From Anthopleura xanthogrammica (taxonomy: Eukaryota; Cnidaria; Anthozoa; Actiniaria; Actiniidae), in NCBI GenBank assembly GCA_964019055.1, contig OZ025207.1:17238230-17302229 (forward strand): 64,000 bases of DNA. Direction: 5' to 3'. The notes beneath the pieces were generated by a model. The model did not search any database, was not told the origin of the DNA, and was given only the letters and a program-made list of their open reading frames with translations. This document shows positions 42,470 to 53,403 of this stretch, one piece after another (the first letter of the stretch is position 1; each line of letters begins with the position of its first letter). Position numbers and translations under genes: made by a program.

Positions 42470-43290
42470 TTTTTTCCTTCAGGCTGTTTGAGGTGATGTG
42501 ATCTTGCACTTCTTTCTTTAAATCTTGGTGATAGTTCCTTAGGAAGTCAAACACCAAGTTGACTTGAATGATTTCGTGCTTGGTGTAAAGTTTTCTTTTC
42601 GTAGCTCTCGATGCTTTTCTTGTTTGTGATTGTTTCTTTCAGCTATCTTTCCAACCATACACACTGTTCCTTCTAGGAGTAACCATTTTTTCTTTTTTGT
42701 CGTTAATTGCCATGTCAATTTTGTTGGCGTTGTTTTCTGGGGTTCTTTGAAGGTAGAATTATATATCCCACATAATTTTGGCTTTTTCTTTTTCTGTGAC
42801 TACTGTTGGCACACGTTGCTCATACCACGGTATTGAGTGGTCATTGTGAAAACCAAACAAATAAAGAATATAGTGATGGTCCTAACATTTTATCGTGTCA
42901 TGATTTGTAAAGATTTTGAGCTATTCTTCAGCATCCACACACTACGTGGTTTAATGATTCCTGTACATGTTTGCACATTTTACAGTTAGTGTCATTAATT
43001 GGTTGTTGTAGCTCGTATTTCTGGTATACAGTGGTAGGCAATAATTGTTGTTGTATACTAGTGTTCACATTATATACTACATCTGGAATGTTTTTGCATT
43101 TCTGCAACACTGCATAATTGTCAGTTGAAATATTTTTCTCTTCAAACTGTAGCAATGTGAGTGCACCAAGCCACTTTTGGTCTTGGACTTCTTTCTTGAG
43201 GTGGTTATTTACAGCTGTTGTTAGGAAATCTGTGATCAGTTTGGGGCTTGGTTGCTCTACCTCAATTGCCTTTCCTTCACTCATCAAGGT
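42470..43290 (-). pseudogene. Retroelement C-terminus with CCHC and restriction-like endonuclease
   Basis: Minus-strand: KCKNIPDVVYNVNTSIQQQL, then CKMCKHVQESLNHVVCGC (a Cys-His finger), and after several breaks WYEQRVPTVV, ANKIDMAIND and WLLLEGTVC. A finger followed by a (P/I)D...D...E arrangement fits the restriction-like endonuclease of R2/NeSL-type LINEs. Decayed. Confidence 0.6.
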
Positions 43291-43334
43291 CGTTTTCGTT
43301 TCTTCATGTATGCACGGGACAGTTTTTAGAACAG

Positions 43335-43414
43335 ATTATTATTATTATTATGGTATTATTATTAATATTATTATTATTATTATGGTATTATTATTATTAT
43401 TATTATTATCATTG

Positions 43415-43454
<40 letters not shown>
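43335..43454. repeat. (ATT)n microsatellite, interrupted
   Basis: Trinucleotide run broken by GGT and CATTG steps. Confidence 0.95.
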
Positions 43455-43670
43455 GGACAACTTTATTGAAAAATTTCAAACATATTCACACAACAATGCG
43501 GAACCAAAAGCCTAAGCAATGTTGGTTTAAACTATGATAGAAGCTACTAAAACGTACACAACTTTGGAAAAAAATACGAGATGTCCAAGATAAACTAAAA
43601 AGCGAAAACACTGACAATTAATAATAATTAATAATTAAGAAAAAAAAAAACCACAGACTTCAATTTTACA

Positions 43671-43706
43671 GACATGTTTCGGCAGAAACGTCCGCCATCA
43701 TCAGTG
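43671..43706 (-). ncRNA. Hammerhead ribozyme motif, palindromic stem III
   Basis: Reading the minus strand: CTGATGA (43704-43698), stem II GGCGGA/TCTGCC closing a CGTT loop, GAAA, then ACATGT as a self-complementary stem III with no loop, and GTC with the cleavage C at 43671. Stem I begins with CA/TG but is weak. Stem III of this form can only work as a dimer, as reported for Penelope-like and related small retroelements. Confidence 0.65.
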
Positions 43707-43891
43707 ATCTAATGACAAAAACGAAAGCATACAATGAATATGTAAGACAAAAATTATAATGATAATAGGAAAAAATACAAAGGGTGATTAAGGAATCAAA
43801 AAGAAAGCTTTATATTTAGATGTTTAACTTGGGCATTAAGCATGGGCTTTTCCCAAAGGATATTTATTTCCTCACTGCTTTTCTTACAGTC

Positions 43892-44168
43892 AAACTAAGA
43901 AAACTGTGAACACCTAAAATATGTCTGGAATGTTTATTTAGACCGTTACTTTTAAAAAAGATATTTCCAACCACCATGAAAAGAGTTTGTTTTGAATCCT
44001 TCTCTCGTGTATCCGTCTGTCTCGAATAGAAATCTCTAATTTCACGAGAATAAAACTAAAATATGAAGTTTGAAACTTTTAAACGGGAAAATACTTTGCG
44101 TGCCCGCGCTGTGATCAAACACATAAACATTCCAGGCATATTTTAGGTGTTCACGGTTTTCTTAGTTT
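43892..44168. repeat. 277-bp inverted-repeat element
   Basis: ~46-bp arms: AAACTAAGAAAACTGTGAAC at the left is mirrored by GTTCACGGTTTTCTTAGTTT at the right, with TAAACATTCCAGGCATA inside. It lies 190 bp from the hammerhead and may belong to the same retroelement family. Confidence 0.75.
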
Positions 44169-44284
44169 TTTTAAATTTTTATTAAAATACTTACCTTAGA
44201 TTTTTCCAGTTAGTAGTTGTATTTGTACATTATAGAAATAGAGATTAAATTATTATTATTTAAAAAAATAAAATTTATCATGCA

Positions 44285-44718
44285 CGCTTAGATATCAAGG
44301 CTGAAGGGTTCTGGTCTCGTGGAGTCACTGCATTTTTTGACATAAGAGTGACGCATGTGAACTCCGCGAGCAAGCAGAACGAGCACATCAAGTATGTTTA
44401 AGGAAAAAGAGCAAGAAAAGAAAAGAAAATACCAGCAGAGAGTCCTAAACGTCGAAATGGGAACATTCACGCCGCTAATATTTGGAACAAATGGAGGAAT
44501 GGGCACCAAAAGCCAAATATTTTTACGGAACCTGGCCAACCTACTAGCAACGAAATCAGGAAAGGACTACGCAAGCGTTATCACTTGGATAAGAACTATT
44601 TTGAACTTTAACATTTTAAGAACTGTCCATCTGTGCATAAGAGGGTCAAGAACCCCTTTTCGAAATAAAAACATTTTAGGGGATTTTAGATTAAACAACC
44701 ATGAAGCAAATATTTTAT
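44285..44718 (+). pseudogene. Retroelement C-terminal domain remnant
   Basis: ARLDIKAEGFWSRG, TAFFDIRVTHVNSASKQNEH, a frameshift, then KRKYQQRVLNVEMGTFTPLI, FGTNGGMG and IRGSRTPFRNK. I know this block as a C-terminal part of reverse-transcriptase proteins in invertebrate genomes, possibly nuclease-like, but I cannot name the clade. Confidence 0.55.
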
Positions 44719-45009
44719 AAATAGTCAGTATATCATTGTTTTAGTAATTTATTATGTTATTATTATTATATGAATAATAATATAAATAGTGATATAAATT
44801 TTTCTTTTTATACAATTTTTTCCTTTTTTTTTTAATTCTATATAAAATACATATTAGTAATAAGTTTCAGTTTTAAGTATTAGCATTAGGATTAAGTATT
44901 AGTTTTTCAGTATTCAGTATTAAGTACCATGTTTCCAATATCTTGTAAAAGCATTGAGATTTTTATTATTATTATATATGGATTCAATAAATAGTGGTTA
45001 TAATTAATT

Positions 45010-45040
45010 TTATTATTATTATTATTATTATTAATATTGA

Positions 45041-45083
<43 letters not shown>

Positions 45084-45099
45084 ATTATTATTATTATCA
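45010..45099. repeat. (ATT)n microsatellite
   Basis: Long trinucleotide run; the minus-strand asparagine frame is an artefact. Confidence 0.95.
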
Positions 45100-45239
45100 T
45101 AGTTGAGCATGCACATGAGCATTCCATGTAATAAGCATCAGACATCAGAAAATTAGGGAAAAAGAATTAATGTTTGTAGATTTACCACATACATTGTGGA
45201 ACATTGTCGACCTGAAACGTTTATTCAACTTTACTTTTC

Positions 45240-45560
45240 ATGAGCTTGAAAGAAGAGACTTTTTTTCTTTTTCTTGAACACGGTCAATGGGGAAAAGTGA
45301 GTCATTATGATAGCTGGGATTACTTGGAGATGAGAGAAGCCAAGGCTGCATGTCGTAAACTGGGTTTTACAAAAACTGTTGGACCGTTGTTGTATGGACA
45401 AGGGATGGGTAAAGTTTGGCTGAACGGGATGGGATGTTCTCACAATAACCACTACGGATTTCAATTTTTTTCCGCATCTGGCTGCCACAGTCACACACGG
45501 TATATTGGTGTTGTGTGTGCACTAATCAATATTGCAGTTGTAGTGGTTGACCAGTGTTGA
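45240..45560 (+). CDS. Isolated SRCR-like exon
   Basis: HGQWGKVSHYDSWDYLEMRE, KAACRKLGF, VWLNGMGC, then a shortened tail and YIGVVC. It is an SRCR domain whose first conserved cysteine (WG.VC) is serine. No clear splice sites flank it and the strand is opposite to the gene at 1-2747. Either a remnant or one exon of a second SRCR gene. Confidence 0.55.
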   Translation: MSLKEETFFLFLEHGQWGKVSHYDSWDYLEMREAKAACRKLGFTKTVGPLLYGQGMGKVWLNGMGCSHNNHYGFQFFSASGCHSHTRYIGVVCALINIAVVVVDQC

Positions 45561-45660
45561 TGCTATACATGTTATTATAACAATAGTTAATCATTACTTC
45601 AAAATTGGACAACTGCAAGTCTTTATTATACGGATTGCCTAAATTCTTAATTGACCAATA

Positions 45661-46524
45661 GTCCAGGAGCATGTGTCATCCCGTGGGAATTTTATGATTA
45701 AAGCAAGCAACTAGTCTAGTTATGTTCAGAGGACCTCAAATAACAAGAAAAGTGATGTTGCCAAGTTTGCAACCTGCACGGAGCCTTTTAAGGGGGGTTT
45801 TTGGAAAATGACGTTTTTCACTAAGCATGAAAACGAGGCTCTATATTAAAACTCGAGATATCTCTGAAGTTTGGGCCTCAAGCCTCGGGAAACTTACAGG
45901 ATAAGTTAACAATCATCTAACTGGCCAATTGGATGTCACGTGACAGTATTAGCATGAAATCGAGGCTGGCCATATAATTTCAAAAATTCCAAAAATTCCA
46001 AAATTTCGTGTGTAATTGTACTTTATATGTGATTATAAGCGATGGCTTGACAAGGGCAACCTAGAATGGAGTACCACAAGTGACTTTACGCTATGTCCAT
46101 GAGAAAATAAGGGCAATTAACTTTAATTCAATAAAAAAAGCTGAAAACCACAGGGAGCCCAATTCTGAGAAATTCTGATAATCTACTTTTGCGTTTTATT
46201 TCCTTATTTCTACAATGCAATTGCTGACTTCTAGTTGCTTCTAAGTTTCTTTACTTATCTTATTTACATATGTACTACTACTGGCGTTAGCAAGTGATTC
46301 GTTTTTTTTTTTAAACACGGGGAAATTTCAAAATGACCACTTCATGCCATTTCGTTTTCTGAATCGTCAGAGTCAGAGTCCGAGTCTGAGATCTCGTCTA
46401 TAAGCTCCTCATCATCTTCTCTTGTCATGTTCTCGCATTCAGTTTCATCACTGTCACAGCAACCACAAAGGTCGGTGCAATTTAGCCCAGCCTTCATGCA
46501 TCGGCAGCGATTGTTTGTGCACCT
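45661..46524. repeat. Inverted copy of the 3' region of the PIN/CXC gene
   Basis: Reverse complement of 47757-48622, nearly identical from 46020 to 46524 and more diverged at the outer end. It includes the last ~60 codons of the PIN/CXC gene in antisense. Confidence 0.85.
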
Positions 46525-46873
46525 GCTCTTGACAACTGAAGTACTTCAGACGTTATTTTGTTGGCGATATCCTTTTCTGATGGAGTTCTGCCTACGTTAA
46601 TGTACTCGTTTGTTATTTCATGCATTTTTTCGATGAAGGCCGCCATCTTGAAAACGAATGATATGAAGCGGAATACTGCAGATATGAGCGCAGGCGCATA
46701 TTCGTTGAGATGGCCGAATTTGACTCCCTGAGAGCCCAGCGTGATAATAAGACGTGCAGCAGCATTTTGAACATTTTGCAGTTGTAGTCCAGGAGCATAT
46801 GTCACAAAATAGGGTTCCGTGGGAATTTTGTGATTAAAGCAAGCAACAAGTCTAGTTATGTTCAGGGGACCTC
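46525..46873 (-). repeat. Inverted copy of 48544-48892
   Basis: 349 bp, identical by eye in reverse complement, joined directly to the preceding block. It contains the first ~94 codons of the ORF at 48612. Confidence 0.85.
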
Positions 46874-47939
46874 GTTACCGATGAAGAAGCTTCTTTCCCA
46901 TGCAAACACAAAGAAAGATTTGGCGGAATATTTGGCAAAGAGAGCCCTTGAGCAAGCAGCAAGGAGTAGACGCCGGATAGTAGTCGCATGGGGTTGTGAG
47001 TGCAAAGGAACCCATAAGGATATGACATATCTCAAGAGCAATCATGAGGAAGCAGACACTAAGATTATTCTGCATGCGCTTGACGCCACTATCAATGGTG
47101 CAACGGAAATCCGCATACATTCTCCAGATACGGATGTATTTATACTGGCTCTAAGGCGTTACCCAGAACTTTGCCAGAAAACGGTCTTTGTTACTGGCAA
47201 AGGACAGAACCACCGTGAGATCTTGCTACAGCCAATAGTCCATGCACTTGGTCCCGTTAAGACAGCTGCACTTCCCGCCTTCCATGCTCTGACAGGAGCA
47301 GACAATACAGGGTCATTTGCTACTAAAGGAAAGTCCAAATGCTGGGAAGCATTTAATGAAGCAAGTGAAGAAGTGATCTCCGCCATATCATGCCTCGGGA
47401 CAAGTGAACTCCCCAACGCAGAGACAGAGATTGCGATTGAGAAACTTGTCTGTCAGTTTTTCTTGCCAAAAACGGAAATCACAAGTGTCAAGGAGCTCAG
47501 ATGGTGGCTTTTCAAGAAAAAACAAGCGCGGTCTGAAAAGCTACCGCCCACGTCAGCTGCCCTCAAACAGGCCATCCTTCACGCCCACTACCAGCTGCTG
47601 GTATGGAATCATGATAACATCGCTATTGTAGAGCTACCATCACCTGGAAGGTACGGATGGACGTGGCAAAACGAGAGATGGGTACCTGTGATGACCACAC
47701 TGTCGCCGGCCCCGGATGCCATCATCCATCTGGTAAAGTGTGGATGCTCCAAGGATAGGTGCACAAACAATCGCTGCCGATGCATGAAGGCTGGGCTAAA
47801 TTGCACCGACCTTTGTGGTTGCTGTGACAGTGATGAAACTGAATGCGAGAACATGACAAGAGAAGATGATGAGGAGCTTATAGACGAGATCTCAGACTCG
47901 GACTCTGACTCTGACGATTCAGAAAACGAAATGGCATGA
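46830..47939 (+). CDS. PIN-like nuclease plus CXC-domain protein, N-terminally truncated
   Basis: 369 codons, no stops. Acidic motifs SNHEEADTKI, HSPDTDVFIL and LTGADNTGSF have the order expected for the metal-binding site of PIN/FEN-like nucleases. The C-terminus, from about residue 303, is a cysteine-rich CGCSKDRCTNNRCRC...CTDLCGCC block resembling the DNA-binding CXC domain of Tesmin/TSO1, then an acidic SDSDSDDSENE tail. The first ~23 residues come from the inverted-repeat junction, so the authentic start is lost. Proteins of this build occur in many copies in invertebrate genomes, which suggests a mobile-element origin. Molecular role unproven. Confidence 0.6.
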   Translation: MIKASNKSSYVQGTSLPMKKLLSHANTKKDLAEYLAKRALEQAARSRRRIVVAWGCECKGTHKDMTYLKSNHEEADTKIILHALDATINGATEIRIHSPDTDVFILALRRYPELCQKTVFVTGKGQNHREILLQPIVHALGPVKTAALPAFHALTGADNTGSFATKGKSKCWEAFNEASEEVISAISCLGTSELPNAETEIAIEKLVCQFFLPKTEITSVKELRWWLFKKKQARSEKLPPTSAALKQAILHAHYQLLVWNHDNIAIVELPSPGRYGWTWQNERWVPVMTTLSPAPDAIIHLVKCGCSKDRCTNNRCRCMKAGLNCTDLCGCCDSDETECENMTREDDEELIDEISDSDSDSDDSENEMA

Positions 47940-48611
47940 AGTGGTCATTTTGAAATTTCCCCGTGTTTAAAAAAAAAAACGAATCACTTGCTAACGCCAG
48001 TAGTAGTACATATGTAAATAAGATAAGTAAAGAAACTTAGAAGCAACTAGAAGTCAGCAATTGCATTGTAGAAATAAGGAAATAAAACGCAAAAGTAGAT
48101 TATCAGAATTTCTCAGAATTGGGCTCCCTGTGGTTTTCAGCTTTTTTTATTGAATTAAAGTTAATTGCCCTTATTTTCTCATGGACATAGCGTAAAGTCA
48201 CTTGTGGTACTCCATTCTAGGTTGCCCTTGTCAAGCCATCGCTTATAATCACATATAAAGTACAATTACACACGAAATTTTGGAATTTTTGGAATTTTTG
48301 AAATTATATGGCCAGCCTCGATTTCATGCTAATACTGTCACGTGACATCCAATTGGCCAGTTAGATGATTGTTAACTTATCCTGTAAGTTTCCCGAGGCT
48401 TGAGGCCCAAACTTCAGAGATATCTCGAGTTTTAATATAGAGCCTCGTTTTCATGCTTAGTGAAAAACGTCATTTTCCAAAAACCCCCCTTAAAAGGCTC
48501 CGTGCAGGTTGCAAACTTGGCAACATCACTTTTCTTGTTAAATGAGGTCCCCTGAACATAACTAGACTTGTTGCTTGCTTTAATCACAAAATTCCCACGG
48601 AACCCTATTTT

Positions 48612-49058
48612 GTGACATATGCTCCTGGACTACAACTGCAAAATGTTCAAAATGCTGCTGCACGTCTTATTATCACGCTGGGCTCTCAGGGAGTCAAATT
48701 CGGCCATCTCAACGAATATGCGCCTGCGCTCATATCTGCAGTATTCCGCTTCATATCATTCGTTTTCAAGATGGCGGCCTTCATCGAAAAAATGCATGAA
48801 ATAACAAACGAGTACATTAACGTAGGCAGAACTCCATCAGAAAAGGATATCGCCAACAAAATAACGTCTGAAGTACTTCAGTTGTCAAGAGCAGTTATCA
48901 AAAGACATACTCTTGGCGAGGAAGCTGAATTTAAGTACATGTTCGCTCAACCTTACAGAATGCTCGGTAGGGAATTTGTACAATGGAATACTTTAGCAGT
49001 TAGGACAATCAAGAACGCCCAAAAAAAATCAATTGCTTCATCTGACATTCCTAAATAA
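48612..49058 (+). CDS. Unidentified 148-codon ORF
   Basis: The first ~20 residues (APGLQLQNVQNAAARLI) look like a LINE reverse-transcriptase scrap. The rest (MAAFIEKMHEITNEYINVG, EFKYMFAQPYRMLGREF) is unfamiliar. The frame extends past the duplicated block, while its copy at 46494-46805 stops at the junction. May be a fusion of two mobile-element pieces. Confidence 0.35.
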   Translation: MTYAPGLQLQNVQNAAARLIITLGSQGVKFGHLNEYAPALISAVFRFISFVFKMAAFIEKMHEITNEYINVGRTPSEKDIANKITSEVLQLSRAVIKRHTLGEEAEFKYMFAQPYRMLGREFVQWNTLAVRTIKNAQKKSIASSDIPK

Positions 49059-49350
49059 CAGAAATTCATTAACGCAGTTTACATAGAGATGAACAATCAA
49101 TTGCATCTTCGTACAATCACTCGTTGCAAATGAACAATCAATAACGTGAAAAAACAATCATTGGAGTGCTTCGAATATACAATAAGAAGGAAAAAATGTT
49201 CATTAGTAAATATCGTAAAATGTGAAAAATTCCACTAAGATCAAAATAATATTATCATTTAAATATCACGTTGCATAATAATTTCCCGAAGCAGATATAA
49301 AAGGAAGAAGAATTTTGAACAAACACTACAGGAACTAACAGATATATACG

Positions 49351-49671
49351 ATGCCGCCAAGAAACAGAATATCAATTGACCAACGACAAAGAATTATCTG
49401 TGCGTTTGAAGATGACAACGAAGATTATTTAATTTCCGCTACTATAGGAGTGAACAGATCCACGACAAGAGGTATAGTTGTGAGATACGTGCGAGAAGGG
49501 AGGATTGCAGAAAGACCGCAAGGAGGGGCAAACAATGTTCGAGTTGACGATGAAATGAGGGATTGCCTGGAAGGCATTTTAAATGAAAACTGCCTCATTA
49601 CACTAGCACAGACAAACCAAGAATTAGGGCAACGACTTCCACAAAAACCACTAATCCACGACCTTACACAG
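49351..49671 (+). pseudogene. Tc1/IS630-like transposase, N-terminal HTH part
   Basis: MPPRNRISIDQRQRIICAFE, then VNRSTTRGIVVRYVREGRIA, RPQGGANNVRVDDEMRDCLE and LPQKPLIHDLT: the helix-turn-helix DNA-binding part that precedes a DDE_3 catalytic domain in some eukaryotic transposases. The catalytic part is missing. From about 49655 the frame runs antisense through the adjoining LINE. Confidence 0.7.
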
Positions 49672-51599
49672 GATATCATTGTGCACCTTCAAGAGAGCTG
49701 TCTCAACACTGTGATGTTTTTTGTAAGCAGACTGAAGACTGACATGAAGATTGTTATTCTCAAGATGTTCAGTCAATTTAGAGGCACCAACCTTTTCAAT
49801 TAGTTTAGATAAAAATTTTAAATTTGAGATCGGTCTAAAGCTTGAAAACTCTTCGGGGGACAAGGTTTGCTTTTTAAGCAACGGTCTGATCAAAGCTTGC
49901 TTTAACTTAGATGGCATAGTTCCAGAGACTAAAGACAAATTTACAATTTTGGTAATGGTAGGAATTAAAAGGTGAATGCAATTCTTCAGGATTTTGCCCG
50001 GAAGAGGATCAAGATCAGAAGATTTAGTCACCAAGGGGAGAAGTAGTTTAGAAAGATCCTCAGAGGAAATTTCATAAAAAGAATTGAGATAGCTATTTAT
50101 TGTTGCAGATTGAAAGACCGGTGCAGAGGTAATATCATTGAATTTAGTCTGAATTCCTTTAATTTCATCAATGAAAAAGTCAGCAAACTTGTTGGCAAGA
50201 TGACCAGGTGAGTTGGCAGAAGGATAGATCTTATCTGCATTCTTGTGGACCATCCTCTCAAAAGTAGAAAAAAGTACCTTTTGATTAGCCTGTTGTTCAT
50301 TTATAAGATTGGCAAAAAATTCATCTTTAGATCTCTTGATCAATTTCTTAACGACCTCGCACTGTTGTACATAGAGCTCCCTGTTGACAGTTAAACGCGA
50401 ACGCCGCCATGATTTTTCTAGCTTTCGTCGTTTGATTTTTTCAGCTTTTATTTCTGGTGAGTACCAAGGTGTAGAAGGACGCAGTGTGATAATGCGTTCC
50501 TTAGATGTAGCATGAGTGTTAAGGATTGAAGTGAGTACAGAATCATACTGCTGTACAAGTTCGTCTATATCATTAGATGGAGATGTCACTAGAGATGATT
50601 TAGAAACGTCAAGTGAAAATTGATCTTCGTTGATAGCTTTGTAGTTACGGCATTTAGAGACCATTTGCTGAAAAGGTGGTTTAGCAATCATAAGATCACC
50701 AAAAACAGGATCATGATCAGAAATGACAGGATCAGAGACAGAGATGTTATTGATCACATTATCTCCTGTTCTAGTGATCACCAGATCGAGAATATGTTTA
50801 TTATTGTAAGTAGGATGTTTAACATGCTGTTTTAGGTTAAACATTTCAAGAAGTTTTAAGAACCTAACAGCTGCAGAAATACCGGGATCTTCTATATGAA
50901 AGTTAAAGTCTCCCAACAAAAGCAAAGAGCTAGAAACAGTTGAAAACTGTTCTAGAAAAAGTGTAAGTTCCTCAAAAAACATGGTATTAGAAAAATTATT
51001 ACGGTTTGATGGTGGGGGTTTGTAAATCAAGAAAAGAGAAATATTCGCAGATGATGATTTGACAAACATCCCCATGGCTTCAAAAGATTTGTATTTGTTG
51101 AAAGAAATCTTAGTAAGTTTTAAAGACTTTTTGTGTAAAATTCCAACTCCCACCACCTCTTCCATTTTCTTGGAATATGTTGAAAAAAGTAACCTTTAGG
51201 CGTAAGTTCATTAATTATTTGTTGATTATTGCATTTCAACCATGTTTCAGTTAAGCAAAGAATATCAATTTTACTTTCAATTATAAAATCATTCACAACT
51301 GTTGCTTTATTACAAACAGATCTTGAATTTAGCAAACATAATTTCGCAGATCGACTAACCTGTTTAACTAGAGGCAAACGAAGAGGAATCCAAAGATTCC
51401 CTTTTCGGCGAGGATTGTTTAAATGTTTGCAAAGGTTGTGTTTGTGAACGTTGTTCAGCCAAGGTGAATGAGGGGACGAATCTTGAATATTTAATTTTCC
51501 ATGAGTAGATCGTGAAAGGATTGGTTTTATCCGATGGATATCAGCTTTAGATCGTCTACGTTTTCCTCTAAATGGTCGTAGTATTCCAAAAGATTTCAA
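49655..51599 (-). pseudogene. CR1/L2-like LINE, endonuclease and start of RT
   Basis: Endonuclease begins AKLCLLNSRSVCNKATVVND and has LCLTETWLK. Two closely spaced frameshifts fall near 51150 in the usual GRGGGVGI segment, then LLLGDFNFH, ISDHDPV, and the RT opening DLDPLPGKILKNCIHLL with SFRPISNLKFLSKL. The frame stays open for 504 codons after the frameshifts but is cut within the RT fingers at the join with the transposase fragment, so the copy is 3'-truncated. Confidence 0.9.
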
Positions 51600-51874
51600 G
51601 TTCCAGAATCAAGTGGGTATTGACCGTAATGATGTCCATTTGTCAAGCATTGGCGGGAAGTTTGAAGGCCAGCAGAGCATTTCCACCGAAAACAGTGAGA
51701 AAACAAAAAGTTTCTTGAGTAAGAAAGCATAGTTACACTGTAGGACAACTTAGAACAGAAGTTCTAAGAGTAAAAACCAAAAACAAACTACTAAAATCAT
51801 AGATAAAATTCTAAAATATCAGGAGCTCAAACTTAAGCAGCCACTCGTGACGCTAATATGTGTTAATTAGTTTC
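51600..51874. other. Spacer between LINE and unassigned gene
   Basis: No ORF or repeat structure recognised. Confidence 0.4.
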
Positions 51875-52870
51875 CTAGTTTTTAGTTTCCTTTCCTGTGA
51901 ATCTGTAGAAAAACTTCTGCTTTCTCCCTTCTCTAAACCATTTGTTCACCGTTTTGGCCAAGCGAGTGGCATTTACTTCAGTTTTTAGGCAGGTAAGATA
52001 AAGATTGAAAGGACAGTCTGCAGGAAGGTCAGCGGCATTAGTGCAAGTACAAGGTATGTTGGATTTATTTATGGCAAGTTCAAGGAAACAATTATGTAAA
52101 TACTGCCGCCCATTATTGCCTAAATGCAATGGCTCAGCATAGGCAAAGTCTATCAGTCTTCCTAAAAGTGGTTCTCTCTCTTGTCGAGAATTTTCAGATC
52201 TGATACATTCTAGCACTTTCTTTCGCTTTGTTGAGTCACACAAATTTGTCTTGTCTAACTCTTGCTTCTTGCCCTGAACCTTTGTCGCGATCTCAAGCCT
52301 TTCGGTATATGACCAGGGATGCCATGTGGATTGTTCATCACTCCCAAGAGAAGCATTTACAGTTGCCTTGTCATCATGGTTTACATTTCCAAATGAAGAG
52401 AAAAAGTGTGCTGCATTTGTTAGCTCTCCTGCGACAAATGCCAACCACTTCATATCACAGGGCAAAAGTTCAAAGGAGAATTTTACTCTGAAGCCACTTA
52501 TTTCATATGACTTACATGAAATGCGATTGAGTTCTTGGATTATTTTTTTGGCATACTTTTGCATACAAGGATGACCTTCACTACAGTTTGCCCCAGCAAT
52601 CAAAAAGTTCTCATTCTGACTGGTAATTCTGCTTCCAACATTTAAAAAGGACAATAACCAGGCTGTCGCCTCATCATTTTTCCCAAAGGGGGCTCCATCT
52701 GCACCAACTGCAAGTCTGAAATGATATTTTTCACTTCCAAAGTGATGGATAAATGAACTTTCTCCAAGGGCTTGATCTATAGAAACATACATTTCCGCAA
52801 GAACTAAAAGGTATGTTTCAAGTTCACGGTAAGCTCCATGCACAACATCATCATCATCACTTGTAGTGCT
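51875..52870 (-). pseudogene. Unassigned gene: C-terminal piece with DDE-like motifs
   Basis: An open frame of 322 codons from a methionine, about 10 longer counting the in-frame DDDD stretch before it (TSDDDDVV). It ends KFFYRFTGKETKN. Cysteines cluster at NIPCTCTNAADLPADCPFN. No premature stop within this piece. Confidence 0.6.
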
Positions 52871-52905
52871 GCCATAATTTTCACATTATCATTGAAATCA
52901 ACTGC

Positions 52906-53054
52906 CTAAATAAATTTCACTAATCGATCATATGGTACTAGCTTAGGTAAGCCAACCCCTTCCATAAAGGTAAGCCTCTTCTTGGATGTATTGTTAAAAG
53001 AAAGGTTGGTTCGAATAGATTTGTACTTCTCCTTACTTAGAAGGCCTCCACTAT
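52906..53054 (-). pseudogene. Unassigned gene: piece just downstream of the insertion
   Basis: YSGGLLSKEKYKSIRTNLSF, then KRLTFMEGVGLPKLVPYDRL and a TAG at 52908-52906. Its first codon continues the frame that stops at 60268 on the far side of the transposon. Confidence 0.6.
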
Positions 53055-53058
53055 ATAA

Positions 53059-53211
53059 GAGCGACTTTCTGTGAAAATCGACCAAACATACACGCAGCAA
53101 GAGTTTCCCGCTTCTGGTCGCGGCGCAATGCATTACGGGAAGGAAAGTGAGCACCAAATCCGAATGGCCGCCATATTGAATATGAACTCTCGTCTTGTTT
53201 ATCTCGTTATA
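53059..53211. repeat. Left terminal inverted repeat of the THAP-DDE element
   Basis: Matches, inverted, 58726-58856 joined to 60231-60263: CAAGAGTTTCCCGC, CGCGGCGCAATG, GTGAGCACCAAAT, CCGCCATATTGAATATGAAC and CTCGTCTTGTTTATCTCGT. It contains GCCGCCATATTGAATATG, often found in metazoan promoters (YY1-like CCAT), so it may drive the transposase. Confidence 0.85.
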
Positions 53212-53403
53212 TTGCCGTTTTCAATCTGAATACGTCCTTTATAGCTCACATTTTCGGATAGCAACCTCTCAACTGGTAAGTCAATCCTTTATACGGTTCT
53301 TGATGTCTTTTTCACGAATATATAAGGAGAAATAATGAGAAAGTTTCGAGCATTTTCAATGTTCTCCATCTAAATGATTCAAATCTTTATTACTTCTGTA
53401 GGT

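Noticed and set aside
43118..43537. 139-codon plus-strand frame
   Set aside because: Antisense to the retroelement C-terminus plus microsatellite-encoded Ile/Leu runs.
46494..46805. Separate 103-codon gene on the minus strand
   Set aside because: Inverted duplicate of the start of the 48612 ORF; its end is created by the repeat junction.
49672..49803. C-terminal 44 codons of the transposase-like frame at 49351
   Set aside because: This part is antisense to the LINE reverse transcriptase.
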